From the NCBI GenBank assembly GCA_020725005.1, contig DYFW01000020.1, positions 1-32,670 of the forward strand: DNA of 32,670 nucleotides, given 5' to 3'. Shown piece by piece: positions 23,261 to 31,837 of the stretch. The position numbers were made by a program, and so were the translations under genes. Numbering within the stretch: position 1 is the first letter of the stretch; every line of letters begins with the position of its first letter. The notes beneath the pieces are model-generated. The model saw nothing but the letters and a program-made list of their open reading frames with translations, ran no database searches and was not told the origin of the DNA. The DNA comes from Thiobacillus denitrificans (GTDB lineage Bacteria; Pseudomonadota; Gammaproteobacteria; Burkholderiales; Thiobacillaceae).

Positions 23261-24235
23261 GTGGATGTCTCGAGTCTGTTGATTCCGGCGGTGCTGTTCT
23301 TTGCCCTGGGCTTCATTGCCCAGGTCATCCGTTCCGATCTCAAGTTCCCCCCCGACCTGGCCAAGGCGCTGTCGATCTACCTTTTGATCGGCATCGGCCT
23401 CAAGGGCGGCATCGAGTTGTCGCACGCCGACCTCGGCCACGCGCTCAATGCCGTCGCGGCGGCGCTCGTGCTCGGGTTTGGTCTGCCGATCGCCGCCTAC
23501 GCGATCCTGGTCGCCGGCCGGCTGGACAAGCTCAACGCCTCGGCGATCGCCGCGCACTACGGCTCGGTGAGCGCCGGCACCTTCCTCACCGCGATTGCCT
23601 ACCTGCAGGCGCAGCAGATCACGTTCGAATCCTACCCCGTCATCATGCTGGCGCTCATGGAATCGCCGGCGATCATCGTCGGCCTTTTGCTGGCGCGTTT
23701 CTCGCGCAACGGCGCGCGCGGCGAGGACGACGCGCGCGAAAACCACATGGGCGAGCTGCTGCGCGACGCTTTCACCAACGGCAGCGTGATGCTCCTGTTC
23801 GGCGCCATGGCCATCGGGCTGCTGGTCAAGCCGGCGTCGCTGGCGACGATCACGCCCTTCTACGAAGTGCTGTTCATGGGTGTGCTCTCGCTGTTCCTGC
23901 TCGAGATGGGCATGGAGGCGGGCAAGCGCATCGGCGAATTCGGGCGGGCCGGCGCCTTCCTCATCGCCTTCGGCGTCGCGATGCCGCTGATCGGCGCCGC
24001 GGCCGGCATCGCAATCGGCCATGCCTGGCTGGGCTTCGGCGAAGGCGGGGTGCTGCTGGTCGCGGTGCTGGGCGCGTCGGCGTCCTACATCGCGGTGCCG
24101 CCGGCGATGCGGCTGGCGATTCCCGAGGCCAACCCCTCCTTTTACCTGACGCTGTCGCTGGGGGTGACCTTTCCCTTCAATGTACTGGTCGGCATTCCGT
24201 TCTACCATTACGTCATCAAGAACCTGCTGGCCTGA
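23261..24235 (+). CDS. sbtA: SbtA-type sodium-dependent bicarbonate transporter
   Basis: A 324-residue membrane protein of the SbtA/DUF897 family, with about ten helices in two repeats. Family segments include 'PPDLAKALSIYLLIGIGLKG', 'AAHYGSVSAGTFLTAIAYLQ', 'PVIMLALMESPAIIVGLLLA', 'LFLLEMGMEAGKRIGEFG' and 'GASASYIAVPPAMRLAIPEA'. SbtA imports bicarbonate with Na+ to feed the cell's inorganic carbon pool. The start is a GTG preceded by AGGGGA; no ATG alternative fits. It is followed after 8 bp by a PII-like gene, the usual sbtA-sbtB pairing. Upstream lies the MITE-like element. Placed next to cbbR and both RuBisCO genes, it fits a carbon-concentrating or CO2-supply role. Confidence 0.92.
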   Translation: MDVSSLLIPAVLFFALGFIAQVIRSDLKFPPDLAKALSIYLLIGIGLKGGIELSHADLGHALNAVAAALVLGFGLPIAAYAILVAGRLDKLNASAIAAHYGSVSAGTFLTAIAYLQAQQITFESYPVIMLALMESPAIIVGLLLARFSRNGARGEDDARENHMGELLRDAFTNGSVMLLFGAMAIGLLVKPASLATITPFYEVLFMGVLSLFLLEMGMEAGKRIGEFGRAGAFLIAFGVAMPLIGAAAGIAIGHAWLGFGEGGVLLVAVLGASASYIAVPPAMRLAIPEANPSFYLTLSLGVTFPFNVLVGIPFYHYVIKNLLA

Positions 24236-24243
24236 TTGCAGCC

Positions 24244-24555
24244 ATGATTCCCACGCATCCGATGAAACTCATCAATATCGTCGCCAACGTTGCACTCGAG
24301 GAGCGATTGTCCGAGATCGCCGAGGCGCACTTGACGTCCGGCTACACCGTGCTCGACGCGCGCGGCGCAGGCAGCGCCGGCCTGCAGACCGGCGCGCTGG
24401 AAGGCGGCAGCAACATTCTGTTCATGCTGATCGTGCCGGCCGACAGGCTCGACCAAGTGCTCGCCGATGTCGAAAAGCTGATGAAGCGCGGCCACCACCT
24501 GGCGGTGTTCATCACCGACACCCAGGTGCTGCGGCGCGAAAAATTCAGTGCCTGA
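24244..24555 (+). CDS. PII-like signalling protein (SbtB-like)
   Basis: A 103-residue protein with the PII/GlnB-like ferredoxin fold: 'MKLINIVANVALEERLSEIA', then 'LTSGYTVLDARGAGSAGLQT' where the T-loop should be, 'NILFMLIVPADRLDQVLADV' and 'HHLAVFITDTQVLR'. The uridylylation Tyr motif of GlnB is absent. In cyanobacteria SbtB binds adenyl nucleotides and regulates SbtA; the same role is inferred here from the pairing. The start is either ATG 24244 or ATG 24262; neither has a strong ribosome site, so coupling to sbtA is likely. Confidence 0.85.
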   Translation: MIPTHPMKLINIVANVALEERLSEIAEAHLTSGYTVLDARGAGSAGLQTGALEGGSNILFMLIVPADRLDQVLADVEKLMKRGHHLAVFITDTQVLRREKFSA

Positions 24556-24575
24556 TTCCCGGGCGGCAGCAGGCG

Positions 24576-25505
24576 CTAGCGCGGGCGCGTGGCGCGCGGC
24601 CGGCCGCGTTTTCCCGACGCCGCCTCGGCGATCACGAACTGCTTGAAGGCCTGCGCCGCCGGCGACAGCCGCTTGTCGGCGCGGTGGGCCAGGTTCCAGT
24701 GGCGCACGATGGGGAAGCCTTCGACGTTCAGCACCACAAGGCGATTGAAGGCGAGCTCCATCTCCAGCGTCTGCAGCGCGAGGACGGCGAGGCCCAGCCC
24801 GGCCTGCACGGCTTGGCGGATCGCCTCGTTGCTGCTCATTTCCATGCTGCTCCGGATTTCCAGGCCGCGCTCGGCAAAGAAGCGCTCCATGGCGCTGCGC
24901 GTGCCGGAGCCCGCCTCGCGTACCAGGAAAGGCTCGGCGGCGACTTGCTCGACCGGTATTTTCCGCTTGCCCACGAGGGGATGGTCCGGCGGGGCGATCA
25001 CCACCAGCGGATTGTCCATGATGCGGACGGCTTCCAGTCCGAGATCGGCTGGCACCTGGCCCATGATCGCCAGATCGATGCGGTTGTTCGCGAGCTGTTC
25101 CAGCACCTCGGCGCGGTTGGACACGCCCAGGTGTACGGCCACCCCGGGGTAACGACCGCGAAAGTGCACGAGGATGTTCGTGGCGACGGCATTGACCGTC
25201 GAGGTGACCGCCAGGCGCAGGCTGCCGCGGTCGACGCTCTTGAGTTGCGCGAGGTTGTGCTGCAGGTCGTCGAGCCGCGCCGTGATCGCCTGGCTGGCGT
25301 GCAGCACTTCGCGCCCGGCGTCGGTGAGGAAGATCTTTTTGCCGATTTGCTCGGTGAGCGGCTGGCCGAGAATGGTTTCGATGCCCTTGATCTGCATCGA
25401 AACGGCCGGCTGCGACAGGTGCAGCTCTTCCGCGGCGCGCGAGAACGACAGGTTGCGCGCGACGGCCTCGAAGACCCGGAATTGGCGAAGCGTCAGTCGT
25501 CGCAT
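24576..25505 (-). CDS. cbbR: LysR-type regulator CbbR (form II RuBisCO side)
   Basis: A 309-residue LysR-type regulator. The N-terminal HTH is 'FSRAAEELHLSQPAVSMQIK', and the effector domain has 'VREAGSGTRSAMERFFAERG' and 'MEMSSNEAIRQAVQAGLGLA', signatures of CbbR proteins. It is transcribed divergently from cbbM with 155 bp between starts, the classical CbbR arrangement. CbbR activates Calvin-cycle genes in response to metabolites such as RuBP, PEP or NADPH. It is related to, but distinct from, the second CbbR at 30790. The C-terminal tail GKRGRPRATRPR is a basic extension. Confidence 0.94.
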   Translation of the reverse strand: MRRLTLRQFRVFEAVARNLSFSRAAEELHLSQPAVSMQIKGIETILGQPLTEQIGKKIFLTDAGREVLHASQAITARLDDLQHNLAQLKSVDRGSLRLAVTSTVNAVATNILVHFRGRYPGVAVHLGVSNRAEVLEQLANNRIDLAIMGQVPADLGLEAVRIMDNPLVVIAPPDHPLVGKRKIPVEQVAAEPFLVREAGSGTRSAMERFFAERGLEIRSSMEMSSNEAIRQAVQAGLGLAVLALQTLEMELAFNRLVVLNVEGFPIVRHWNLAHRADKRLSPAAQAFKQFVIAEAASGKRGRPRATRPR

Positions 25506-25515
25506 GGGCGGGCGT

Positions 25516-25600
25516 AGGCGATGATGTATAAGTCTGTTCGAATGGTTTTTATTATAATAATTGAATATTAATTATATATATCTGTTCTTATAGTTTGGCC
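25516..25600. promoter_or_regulatory. cbbR-cbbM intergenic control region
   Basis: Strongly AT-rich in a GC-rich genome, with LysR-like dyads such as ATAATT...AATTAT around 25555-25575. TCTGTTC occurs twice (25533-25539 and 25581-25587). The cbbR and cbbM promoters must both lie here. Individual -10/-35 boxes cannot be assigned with confidence. Confidence 0.55.
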
Positions 25601-25620
25601 TCTGTCGTCTTCAGGGGCCG

Positions 25621-25655
25621 GGCTCCTGAAGCCATGTTTGTCAATCGCAGGAGCC
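25621..25655 (+). promoter_or_regulatory. Leader hairpin that covers the cbbM ribosome binding site
   Basis: GGCTCCTG (25621-25628) and CAGGAGCC (25648-25655) are perfect 8-base inverses with a 19-nt loop. The downstream arm contains the AGGAG Shine-Dalgarno, which stands 7 bases before the cbbM ATG. Folded RNA would hide the ribosome site. Confidence 0.6.
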
Positions 25656-25660
25656 AAGCC

Positions 25661-27040
25661 ATGGACCAGTCCGCACGTTATGCCGACCTTTCCCTCAGGG
25701 AAGAAGACCTGATCAAGGGTGGCCGCCACATCCTCGTCGCCTACAAGATGAAGCCGAAGGCCGGCCACGGCTATCTGGAGGCCGCTGCCCATTTCGCTGC
25801 CGAATCCTCCACTGGCACCAACGTCGAGGTCTGCACCACCGACGAATTCACCAAGGGCGTCGACGCGCTGGTGTATTACATCGATGAAGCCACCGAAGAC
25901 ATGCGGATCGCCTATCCGCTGGAGCTGTTCGACCGCAACGTCACCGACGGCCGCATGATGATCGTGTCCTTCCTGACGCTCGCCATCGGCAACAACCAGG
26001 GCATGGGCGACATCGAGCACGCCAAGATGATCGACTTCTACGTGCCCGAGCGCGCCATCCAGCTGTTTGACGGCCCGTCCAAGGACATCAGCGACCTGTG
26101 GCGCATCCTTGGCCGCCCGGTGAAGGACGGCGGCTACATCGCCGGCACCATCATCAAGCCGAAACTCGGTCTGCGTCCCGAGCCCTTCGCCCAGGCGGCC
26201 TACCAGTTCTGGCTGGGCGGCGACTTCATCAAGAACGACGAACCCCAGGGCAACCAGGTGTTCGCGCCGATGAAGAAGGTGATCCCGCTGGTGGCCGACG
26301 CGCTGAAGCGCGCGCAGGACGAGACCGGCCAGCCCAAGCTGTTCTCCGCCAACATCACCGCGGACGATCACTACGAGATGTGCGCCCGCGCCGACTACAT
26401 CCTGGAAACCTTCGGCCCCGACGCCGACAAGGTGGCCTTCCTGGTCGACGGCTTCGTCGGCGGCCCCGGCATGATCACCACCGCACGCCGTCAATATCCC
26501 AACCAGTACCTGCACTATCACCGCGCCGGCCACGGCATGATCACCTCGCCGTCCGCCAAGCGCGGCTACACCGCCTTCGTGCTGGCCAAGATTTCCCGCC
26601 TGCAGGGCGCCTCCGGCATCCACGTCGGCACCATGGGCTACGGCAAGATGGAGGGCGACGCCACCGACAAGCAGATCGCCTACATGATCGAGCGCGACGA
26701 GTGCCAGGGCCCGGTCTACTTCCAGAAGTGGTACGGCATGAAGCCCACCACCCCGATCATCTCCGGCGGCATGAACGCGCTGCGTCTGCCCGGATTCTTC
26801 GAGAACCTGGGCCACGGCAACGTCATCAACACCTCCGGTGGTGGCTCCTACGGCCACATCGACAGCCCGGCGGCCGGCGCGATTTCCCTGCGTCAGTCCT
26901 ACGAGTGCTGGAAGGCCGGTGCCGATCCGATCGAGTGGGCCAAGGAGCACAAGGAATTCGCGCGCGCCTTCGAGTCCTTCCCGGGAGACGCCGACAAGCT
27001 GTATCCGGGCTGGCGCGAGAAGCTGGGCGTCCACAAGTGA
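25661..27040 (+). CDS. cbbM: Form II RuBisCO large subunit
   Basis: A 459-residue form II RuBisCO, the exact length of the family. Active-site residues by R. rubrum numbering are in place: E48, K166 in [10 protein letters not shown], the carbamylated K191 with D193/E194 in [10 protein letters not shown]287 and H291 near '[12 protein letters not shown]', H321 in '[13 protein letters not shown]', and loop-6 K329. The enzyme fixes CO2 to RuBP and needs no small subunit; form II types work best at high CO2 and low O2. ATG 25661 gives the canonical start [12 protein letters not shown]; upstream in-frame ATGs at 25595 and 25634 are not supported. It is followed by cbbQ and cbbO, its activase. Confidence 0.98.
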   Translation: MDQSARYADLSLREEDLIKGGRHILVAYKMKPKAGHGYLEAAAHFAAESSTGTNVEVCTTDEFTKGVDALVYYIDEATEDMRIAYPLELFDRNVTDGRMMIVSFLTLAIGNNQGMGDIEHAKMIDFYVPERAIQLFDGPSKDISDLWRILGRPVKDGGYIAGTIIKPKLGLRPEPFAQAAYQFWLGGDFIKNDEPQGNQVFAPMKKVIPLVADALKRAQDETGQPKLFSANITADDHYEMCARADYILETFGPDADKVAFLVDGFVGGPGMITTARRQYPNQYLHYHRAGHGMITSPSAKRGYTAFVLAKISRLQGASGIHVGTMGYGKMEGDATDKQIAYMIERDECQGPVYFQKWYGMKPTTPIISGGMNALRLPGFFENLGHGNVINTSGGGSYGHIDSPAAGAISLRQSYECWKAGADPIEWAKEHKEFARAFESFPGDADKLYPGWREKLGVHK

Positions 27041-27130
27041 GCCGGTAGCCGGTAGCGGGTAGCTTGTAGCGACAAGCCACAAGCTACAAGCCGGCATCCC
27101 CCCACGACGCCTCCGGTTCTTTGGAGGCGT
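27041..27130 (+). repeat. GGTAGC tandem/inverted repeat and hairpin between cbbM and cbbQ
   Basis: Immediately after the cbbM stop, GGTAGC-like units repeat (27044-27070). GCTTGTAGC (27062-27070) and its inverse GCTACAAGC (27083-27091) form a 9-bp stem with a 12-nt loop. A second hairpin, ACGCCTCC / GGAGGCGT (27107-27114 / 27123-27130), follows without a strong T tract. These may trim or stabilise the cbbM mRNA end and lower cbbQO expression. The GGTAGC/GCTACAAGC type recalls dispersed intergenic repeats, but I cannot test that here. Confidence 0.55.
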
Positions 27131-27151
27131 TGTCGTTCATGAGGACAGGAA

Positions 27152-27955
27152 ATGACCGACAAAGAGCAATACAAGGTCCACAAGGAACCCTACTACCAAG
27201 CCCAGGGCAATGAAGTCGCCCTCTACGAGGCCGCCTACCGCAACCGCCTGCCGGTGATGGTGAAAGGCCCGACCGGCTGCGGCAAGTCGCGTTTCGTCGA
27301 ATACATGGCCTGGAAACTGGGCAAGCCGCTCATCACGGTGGCCTGCAACGAGGACATGACCGCCTCCGACCTGGTTGGCCGCTATCTCCTGGAAGCCAAC
27401 GGCACCCGCTGGCTGGACGGTCCGCTCACCACCGCCGCGCGCATCGGCGCCATCTGCTACCTGGATGAGATTGTGGAAGCCCGCCAGGACACCACCGTGG
27501 TCATCCACCCGCTCACCGACCACCGCCGCACCCTGCCGCTCGACAAGAAGGGCGAGCTGATCGAGGCGCACCCCGACTTCCAGCTGGTGATCAGCTACAA
27601 CCCTGGCTACCAGTCGCTGATGAAGGATCTCAAGCAGTCGACCAAGCAGCGCTTCACCGCTTTCGAATTCGACTACCCCGAGCCCGCGCTGGAAGCGCGG
27701 ATCGTGGCGCAGGAAACCGGCCTCGACGAAGCGATCGCGGCGCAGCTGGTGAAGGTCGGCGGCGTCGCCCGCAACCTGAAAGGGCACGGCCTCGACGAGG
27801 GCGTCTCCACGCGGCTCCTGGTGTACGCGGCGACGCTGATGCGGGATGGGGTGTCGCCGGCGGACGCCTGCCGCATGGCGCTGGTGCGGCCGATCACCGA
27901 CGACGCCGATATCCGCGAGACGCTCGATCATGCGATCGATGCGACGTTTGCGTAA
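27152..27955 (+). CDS. cbbQ: RuBisCO activase AAA+ subunit CbbQ
   Basis: A 267-residue AAA+ protein of the MoxR/CbbQ group. Walker A is GPTGCGKS at residues 39-46 and Walker B ICYLDE at 101-106; '[20 protein letters not shown]' contains sensor 1 and '[20 protein letters not shown]' the arginine-finger region. CbbQ hexamers with CbbO remove inhibitory sugar phosphates from RuBisCO active sites, using ATP. The ATG at 27152 follows GAGGACAGGA. It lies 111 bp after cbbM and is separated from cbbO by about 100 bp. Confidence 0.96.
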   Translation: MTDKEQYKVHKEPYYQAQGNEVALYEAAYRNRLPVMVKGPTGCGKSRFVEYMAWKLGKPLITVACNEDMTASDLVGRYLLEANGTRWLDGPLTTAARIGAICYLDEIVEARQDTTVVIHPLTDHRRTLPLDKKGELIEAHPDFQLVISYNPGYQSLMKDLKQSTKQRFTAFEFDYPEPALEARIVAQETGLDEAIAAQLVKVGGVARNLKGHGLDEGVSTRLLVYAATLMRDGVSPADACRMALVRPITDDADIRETLDHAIDATFA

Positions 27956-27980
27956 AAGCCCCTGAAGCGCAGCGGCACAC

Positions 27981-28035
27981 AGACACGGAGCAAAGCGTTG
28001 ATGAATTCTCCCGGTCTTCCCTTGGTGTCTCCGTG
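27981..28035. repeat. Inverted repeat in the cbbQ-cbbO gap
   Basis: AGACACGGAG (27981-27990) and GTGTCTCCGTG (28025-28035) are partial inverses in the 102-bp gap. Similar 'cacggag ... ctccgtg' palindromes are common dispersed intergenic repeats in proteobacteria. Confidence 0.4.
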
Positions 28036-28057
28036 GTGAACCGGTTTGACAGAGCCC

Positions 28058-30325
28058 ATGCCGACGACCGCATCCGACTACCAGCATCCCCTGATGGTCG
28101 CCTACTGGCAGCGGCTCGACACCCGCTTTGCGCAGGTTGCGGCGGTGTTCGAGGACTGCATGGCGGAAGCGCTCGCCGTGCTCACGCGCGAGGGGATCGA
28201 TGCCTATCTCGACGCCGCGCGCGTCATCGGCAAACTGGGGCGCGGCGTCGAACCGATGCTGATCTTCCTGGAAGAGTGGCCGTCGGCGGCCAGCGCCGTC
28301 GGAGAAACCGCGCTGCCGTCGGTGATGGTTGTGGTCATGCGTCTGCAGAAGTCGCCCAACGGCCGCGCCATCGCGCCTTTCCTGCAGACGCTGACGCCGG
28401 TGGCCAAACGCCTGCAATCGCAGGAACAGCTGCAGCACTACCTCGACATCGCGCTGGATCTGAAGGCACGCACCACCGGCTCGATCCACGGCCACCATAC
28501 GACCTTCCCCAGCCCCGGACTGCCGGAATTCTTCGCTCAGGCGCCGGCCCTGCTCAACCAGCTGACGCTTGCCGGCCTGAAGAACTGGGTCGAATACGGC
28601 ATCCGCAACTACGGCGCCCATCCCGAACGGCAGAAAGATTATTTCAGCCTGCAATCGGCCGACGCCCGCGCGGTGCTGCAACGCGAGCGGCATGGAACAT
28701 TGTTGGTCGACGTCGAGCGCAAGCTCGATCTCTATCTGCGCGGCCTGTGGCGGGATGGCGAGCGCCTGGTGCCCTACTCCACCGCATTCGACGAACTGCG
28801 CAAACCGGTTCCCTACTACGACAGGCTCGGCATGCGGCTACCGGACGTGTACGACGACGCCGGTGAAATCTCCGGCCTCGACCGCTACCGCGCCGCGCTC
28901 GCGCACATGGCCGGCCACCGTCGCTGGTCCGAAGCGCAGGTCGCCGACAACTGGAGCCCGTTCCAGCGCATGGCGGTCGAGTTCTTCGAGGACTGCCGCA
29001 TCGAGACGTTGCTGATGCGCGAATACCCGGGGCTCGCCCGCATTTTCCTCGCGCTGCACCCCAAACCCGTGGAAGGCGCTTGCGATCCGCAAACCACGTC
29101 CTGCCTGCGCCATCGCCTGGCCATGCTGTCGCGCGCGCTGCTCGATCCCGACCACGGCTACGCCGACGTGGACCTGAACGACTACGTCGCGCGCTTCCAG
29201 GCCATCATGGGCAAGGGCGAATCCTCTACGCGCGAAATCGCCACCCTGGCGCTGTCCTACGTCGCCAAAACCCGCTGCCCGACCGACCAGCTCGCCCGCG
29301 TGCATTTCGCCGACACCGTGGTCGACTACCGCGACGACAACCGCCAGCTGTGGAAATTCATCGAGGCAGGCGACGAGGAAGAAGCCTTTGACGAAAAACG
29401 CAAGTTCGAGCCGGGCGAGGAACACCGGGGTCTGCCGCCGCGCCATTACCCGGAGTGGGATTACGCGAGCCAGACCTACCGCCCGGACTGGGTGAGCCTG
29501 TACGAACGCCTGCATCCAGCCGGCAACGCGGCGGACATCGACCGCCTGCTCGCCAAGCACGCGCCGCTCGCCAAGCGGCTGAAGAAAATGCTCGATCTCC
29601 TGAAACCGCAGGACAAGGTGCGTATCCGCTATCAGGAAGAAGGCTCGGAGCTCGACCTCGACGTCGCCATCCGTTCGCTCATCGACTTCAAGAGCGGCGC
29701 CACCCCAGACCCGCGCATCAACATGAGCCACACGACCAGCGGCCGCGACATCGCGGTGATGCTGCTGCTCGATTTGTCGGAGTCGCTCAACGACAAGGCG
29801 GCCGGCTCGGAGCAGACCATCCTCGAACTGTCGCGGGAGGCCGTGTCGCTGCTGGCCTGGGCGATCGAAAAACTGGGTGACCCGTTTGCGGTCGCCGGTT
29901 TCCATTCCAATACCCGCCACGACGTGCGCTATCTGCACATCAAGGGCTACGGCGAACACTTCAGCGACGAGGTGAAAGCGCGGCTGGCGGCGATGGAAGC
30001 CGGCTGGTCCACCCGCATGGGCGCCGCGATGCGCCACGCCGCGCATTACCTCAAGGCGCGCCCGGCCGACAAGAAACTCCTGCTGGTCCTGACCGATGGC
30101 AGGCCTTCCGACGTCGATGCGCAGGACGAACGCCTGCTCATCGAGGACGCGCGCCAGGCCGTCAGGGAGCTCGACCGCGACGGCATCTTCCCCTACTGCA
30201 TCAGTCTCGATCCGAATGCCGACGATTATGTCGGCGACATCTTTGGTCGCCAGTTCGCCGTCATCGACCACATCGCGCGGCTGCCGGAACGGCTGCCGCA
30301 GCTTTTCCTGGCGCTGACCCGCTGA
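28058..30325 (+). CDS. cbbO: RuBisCO activase adaptor CbbO (VWA domain)
   Basis: A 755-residue protein with a long helical N-terminal region and a C-terminal VWA domain. The MIDAS motif D-L-S-E-S begins at about residue 572, followed by 'AGFHSNTRHDVRYLHIKGYG', 'STRMGAAMRHAAHYL' and 'LLVLTDGRPSDVDAQDER', the remaining MIDAS loops. CbbO docks the CbbQ hexamer to RuBisCO through its VWA domain and inserts a metal-dependent contact at the active site. ATG 28058 is preferred over an upstream TTG at 28046. The protein is intact and within the usual length. Confidence 0.95.
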   Translation: MPTTASDYQHPLMVAYWQRLDTRFAQVAAVFEDCMAEALAVLTREGIDAYLDAARVIGKLGRGVEPMLIFLEEWPSAASAVGETALPSVMVVVMRLQKSPNGRAIAPFLQTLTPVAKRLQSQEQLQHYLDIALDLKARTTGSIHGHHTTFPSPGLPEFFAQAPALLNQLTLAGLKNWVEYGIRNYGAHPERQKDYFSLQSADARAVLQRERHGTLLVDVERKLDLYLRGLWRDGERLVPYSTAFDELRKPVPYYDRLGMRLPDVYDDAGEISGLDRYRAALAHMAGHRRWSEAQVADNWSPFQRMAVEFFEDCRIETLLMREYPGLARIFLALHPKPVEGACDPQTTSCLRHRLAMLSRALLDPDHGYADVDLNDYVARFQAIMGKGESSTREIATLALSYVAKTRCPTDQLARVHFADTVVDYRDDNRQLWKFIEAGDEEEAFDEKRKFEPGEEHRGLPPRHYPEWDYASQTYRPDWVSLYERLHPAGNAADIDRLLAKHAPLAKRLKKMLDLLKPQDKVRIRYQEEGSELDLDVAIRSLIDFKSGATPDPRINMSHTTSGRDIAVMLLLDLSESLNDKAAGSEQTILELSREAVSLLAWAIEKLGDPFAVAGFHSNTRHDVRYLHIKGYGEHFSDEVKARLAAMEAGWSTRMGAAMRHAAHYLKARPADKKLLLVLTDGRPSDVDAQDERLLIEDARQAVRELDRDGIFPYCISLDPNADDYVGDIFGRQFAVIDHIARLPERLPQLFLALTR

Positions 30326-30355
30326 GTTCCGCCCGCTTTGCTCGAAAGGACGTCC

Positions 30356-30694
30356 TTGAATACCATTCCCGCCTGCCCCCGGTGCGGCCTCGAAAACACC
30401 TACCCCGACGGCGAGACCTACCTCTGCCCCGACTGCGCCTTCGAGTGGCCACAGCGCATCGACGCGGTGCCCGACGACGCCCCGCGCGTCGTCAAGGATG
30501 CCAACGGCAACGTCCTCGCCGAGGGCGATACGGTCGTCCTGGTCAAGGATCTGAAGGTAAGGGGCGCCTCGGTCACGCTCAAGGTGGGCACCAAAATCAA
30601 GGGCATACGCATCGTCGAGGGCGACCACGAGATCGATGCCCGCACCGAAGCCGGCAATATCCTGCTCAAGGCCTGTTTTGTGAAAAAAGCCTGA
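30356..30694 (+). CDS. yjdM: PhnA/YjdM-like zinc-ribbon protein
   Basis: A 112-residue protein with an N-terminal zinc ribbon, CPRC...CPDC (residues about 6-26), and a C-terminal beta barrel ('VLAEGDTVVLVKDLKVRG', 'KVGTKIKGIRIVEGDHEIDA'). This matches PhnA-domain proteins such as E. coli YjdM; despite the name, a phosphonoacetate hydrolase activity is not expected from this family. Function unknown. The TTG at 30356 is chosen because AAGGA lies 7 bases upstream and the N-terminus NTIPACPRCG agrees with the family; the TTG at 30338 is an alternative. It is 30 bp after cbbO on the same strand, so may be co-transcribed. The 95 bp after it hold no gene. Confidence 0.88.
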   Translation: MNTIPACPRCGLENTYPDGETYLCPDCAFEWPQRIDAVPDDAPRVVKDANGNVLAEGDTVVLVKDLKVRGASVTLKVGTKIKGIRIVEGDHEIDARTEAGNILLKACFVKKA

Positions 30695-30789
30695 TGCCCG
30701 GTCCCGGGCGAACGTCGTGCGAGAACCGGCGCATTCCCGCGCGGCGGCGCCTGTGACGCGCCCTTCGTCATCGATGGCGCGAGGACGCG

Positions 30790-31686
30790 TTAAACAAGCG
30801 TCTCCGCCTCGTGCATCACGAAATCCAGGAAAGCCTGCGCCACGGCGGAAAAACGCTTGCCCTGGCGATGGACGACGTACCAGTGGCGCCGGATGGGGAA
30901 GCCCTCGACGTCGAGGATCACCAGCCGGTCGAGCACGAGCTCCATCTCCAGGGTGTGGATCGAGACCACGCCGAGACCGAGGCCGGCCTGCACCGCCTGC
31001 TTGATCGCCTCGTTGCTGCTCATCTCCATCGCCGTACTGAGATGGGCGCCGGCTTCGCCGAAGAACCGCTCGGCCGCCATGCGCGTGCCGGAGCCGGCTT
31101 CGCGGCTGATGAAGCTCTCCTCGGCCAGGCGCGCGAGCGGGATGCGGCGCGCGCGCGCGAGGGGGTGGGCGGGCGAGGCGATGACCACCAGCGGGTTTTC
31201 CATGAAGGGATGGGCGACGAGATCGGACGCCTCCGGCGGGCGCCCCATGATCGCGAGATCCTTGTCGGCCTCGTTGAGCAGTGCGAGGATGTGTTCGCGG
31301 TTGCTGACGTCGAGACTGACCTTGACGTCCGGGTGGCGCTGGCAGAAGGCGGCGAGCAGCTTCGGCGCGAAGTAATTCGCGGTGCTGGCGATGGTGATGT
31401 TGAGCTGGCCCCGCCGCACGCCGCGCATTTCCTCCAGCTCCAGCTGGGCCTCCTGGACCTGGGCGAGGATGTCCTGGGCGTGGCGATACAAGGCCCGGCC
31501 GGCGTCGGTGAGGTGTATCTTCTTGCCGATCTGGTCGAACAGCGGCATCCCGGCCTGTTCCTCCAGCTGGCGGATCTGCATCGATACTGCCGGCTGCGAC
31601 AGGTGCAGGGTCTCGGCGGCGCGCGTGTAGCCGCCGAGCCGGGCTGCGGCCTCGAATACCTGAAGCTGGCGTAAGGTGATGTGCAT
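30790..31686 (-). CDS. cbbR: LysR-type regulator CbbR (form I RuBisCO side)
   Basis: A 298-residue LysR-type regulator of the CbbR group. The HTH is 'YTRAAETLHLSQPAVSMQIR', and the effector domain contains 'ISREAGSGTRMAAERFFGEA' and 'MEMSSNEAIKQAVQAGLGLG', which align closely with the first CbbR in this window. It is divergent from cbbL with 277 bp between starts, again the classical layout. It likely activates cbbL and its downstream genes under autotrophic growth, and may cross-talk with the other CbbR and with sbtA. There is no overlap with the yjdM gene, which converges on it. Confidence 0.94.
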   Translation of the reverse strand: MHITLRQLQVFEAAARLGGYTRAAETLHLSQPAVSMQIRQLEEQAGMPLFDQIGKKIHLTDAGRALYRHAQDILAQVQEAQLELEEMRGVRRGQLNITIASTANYFAPKLLAAFCQRHPDVKVSLDVSNREHILALLNEADKDLAIMGRPPEASDLVAHPFMENPLVVIASPAHPLARARRIPLARLAEESFISREAGSGTRMAAERFFGEAGAHLSTAMEMSSNEAIKQAVQAGLGLGVVSIHTLEMELVLDRLVILDVEGFPIRRHWYVVHRQGKRFSAVAQAFLDFVMHEAETLV

Positions 31687-31714
31687 GCGCTAGAAATGTA
31701 AGGGCCGCATCGAC

Positions 31715-31767
31715 CAATGATAACAATTAATTATGTCTTACATCACCATTATGAATTGTTAATTATG
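31715..31767. promoter_or_regulatory. cbbR2-cbbL operator region
   Basis: CAATGATAAC (31715-31724) occurs also, inverted, upstream of sbtA. TAACAATT (31721-31728) and AATTGTTA (31754-31761) are perfect inverses, and TTAATTATG is repeated directly at 31727-31735 and 31759-31767, 32 bp apart, about three helical turns. This matches the multi-site LysR/CbbR binding arrangement between divergent genes. Confidence 0.65.
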
Positions 31768-31837
31768 CAATAGCGGGGATAAGGTTACGGTCGCGTCATG
31801 GCCTTTCGGTCATTGACAGGGATAGACGGGAAGCTTT

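Noticed and set aside
25595-25660. 22-codon N-terminal extension of CbbM
   Set aside because: Form II RuBisCO starts at [12 protein letters not shown] with a good AGGAG at the right distance; the extension covers the leader hairpin.
28838-31726. 962-codon minus-strand open frame
   Set aside because: It lies antisense to cbbO and yjdM and out of frame with the second cbbR; the translated sequence is repetitive and has no domain.
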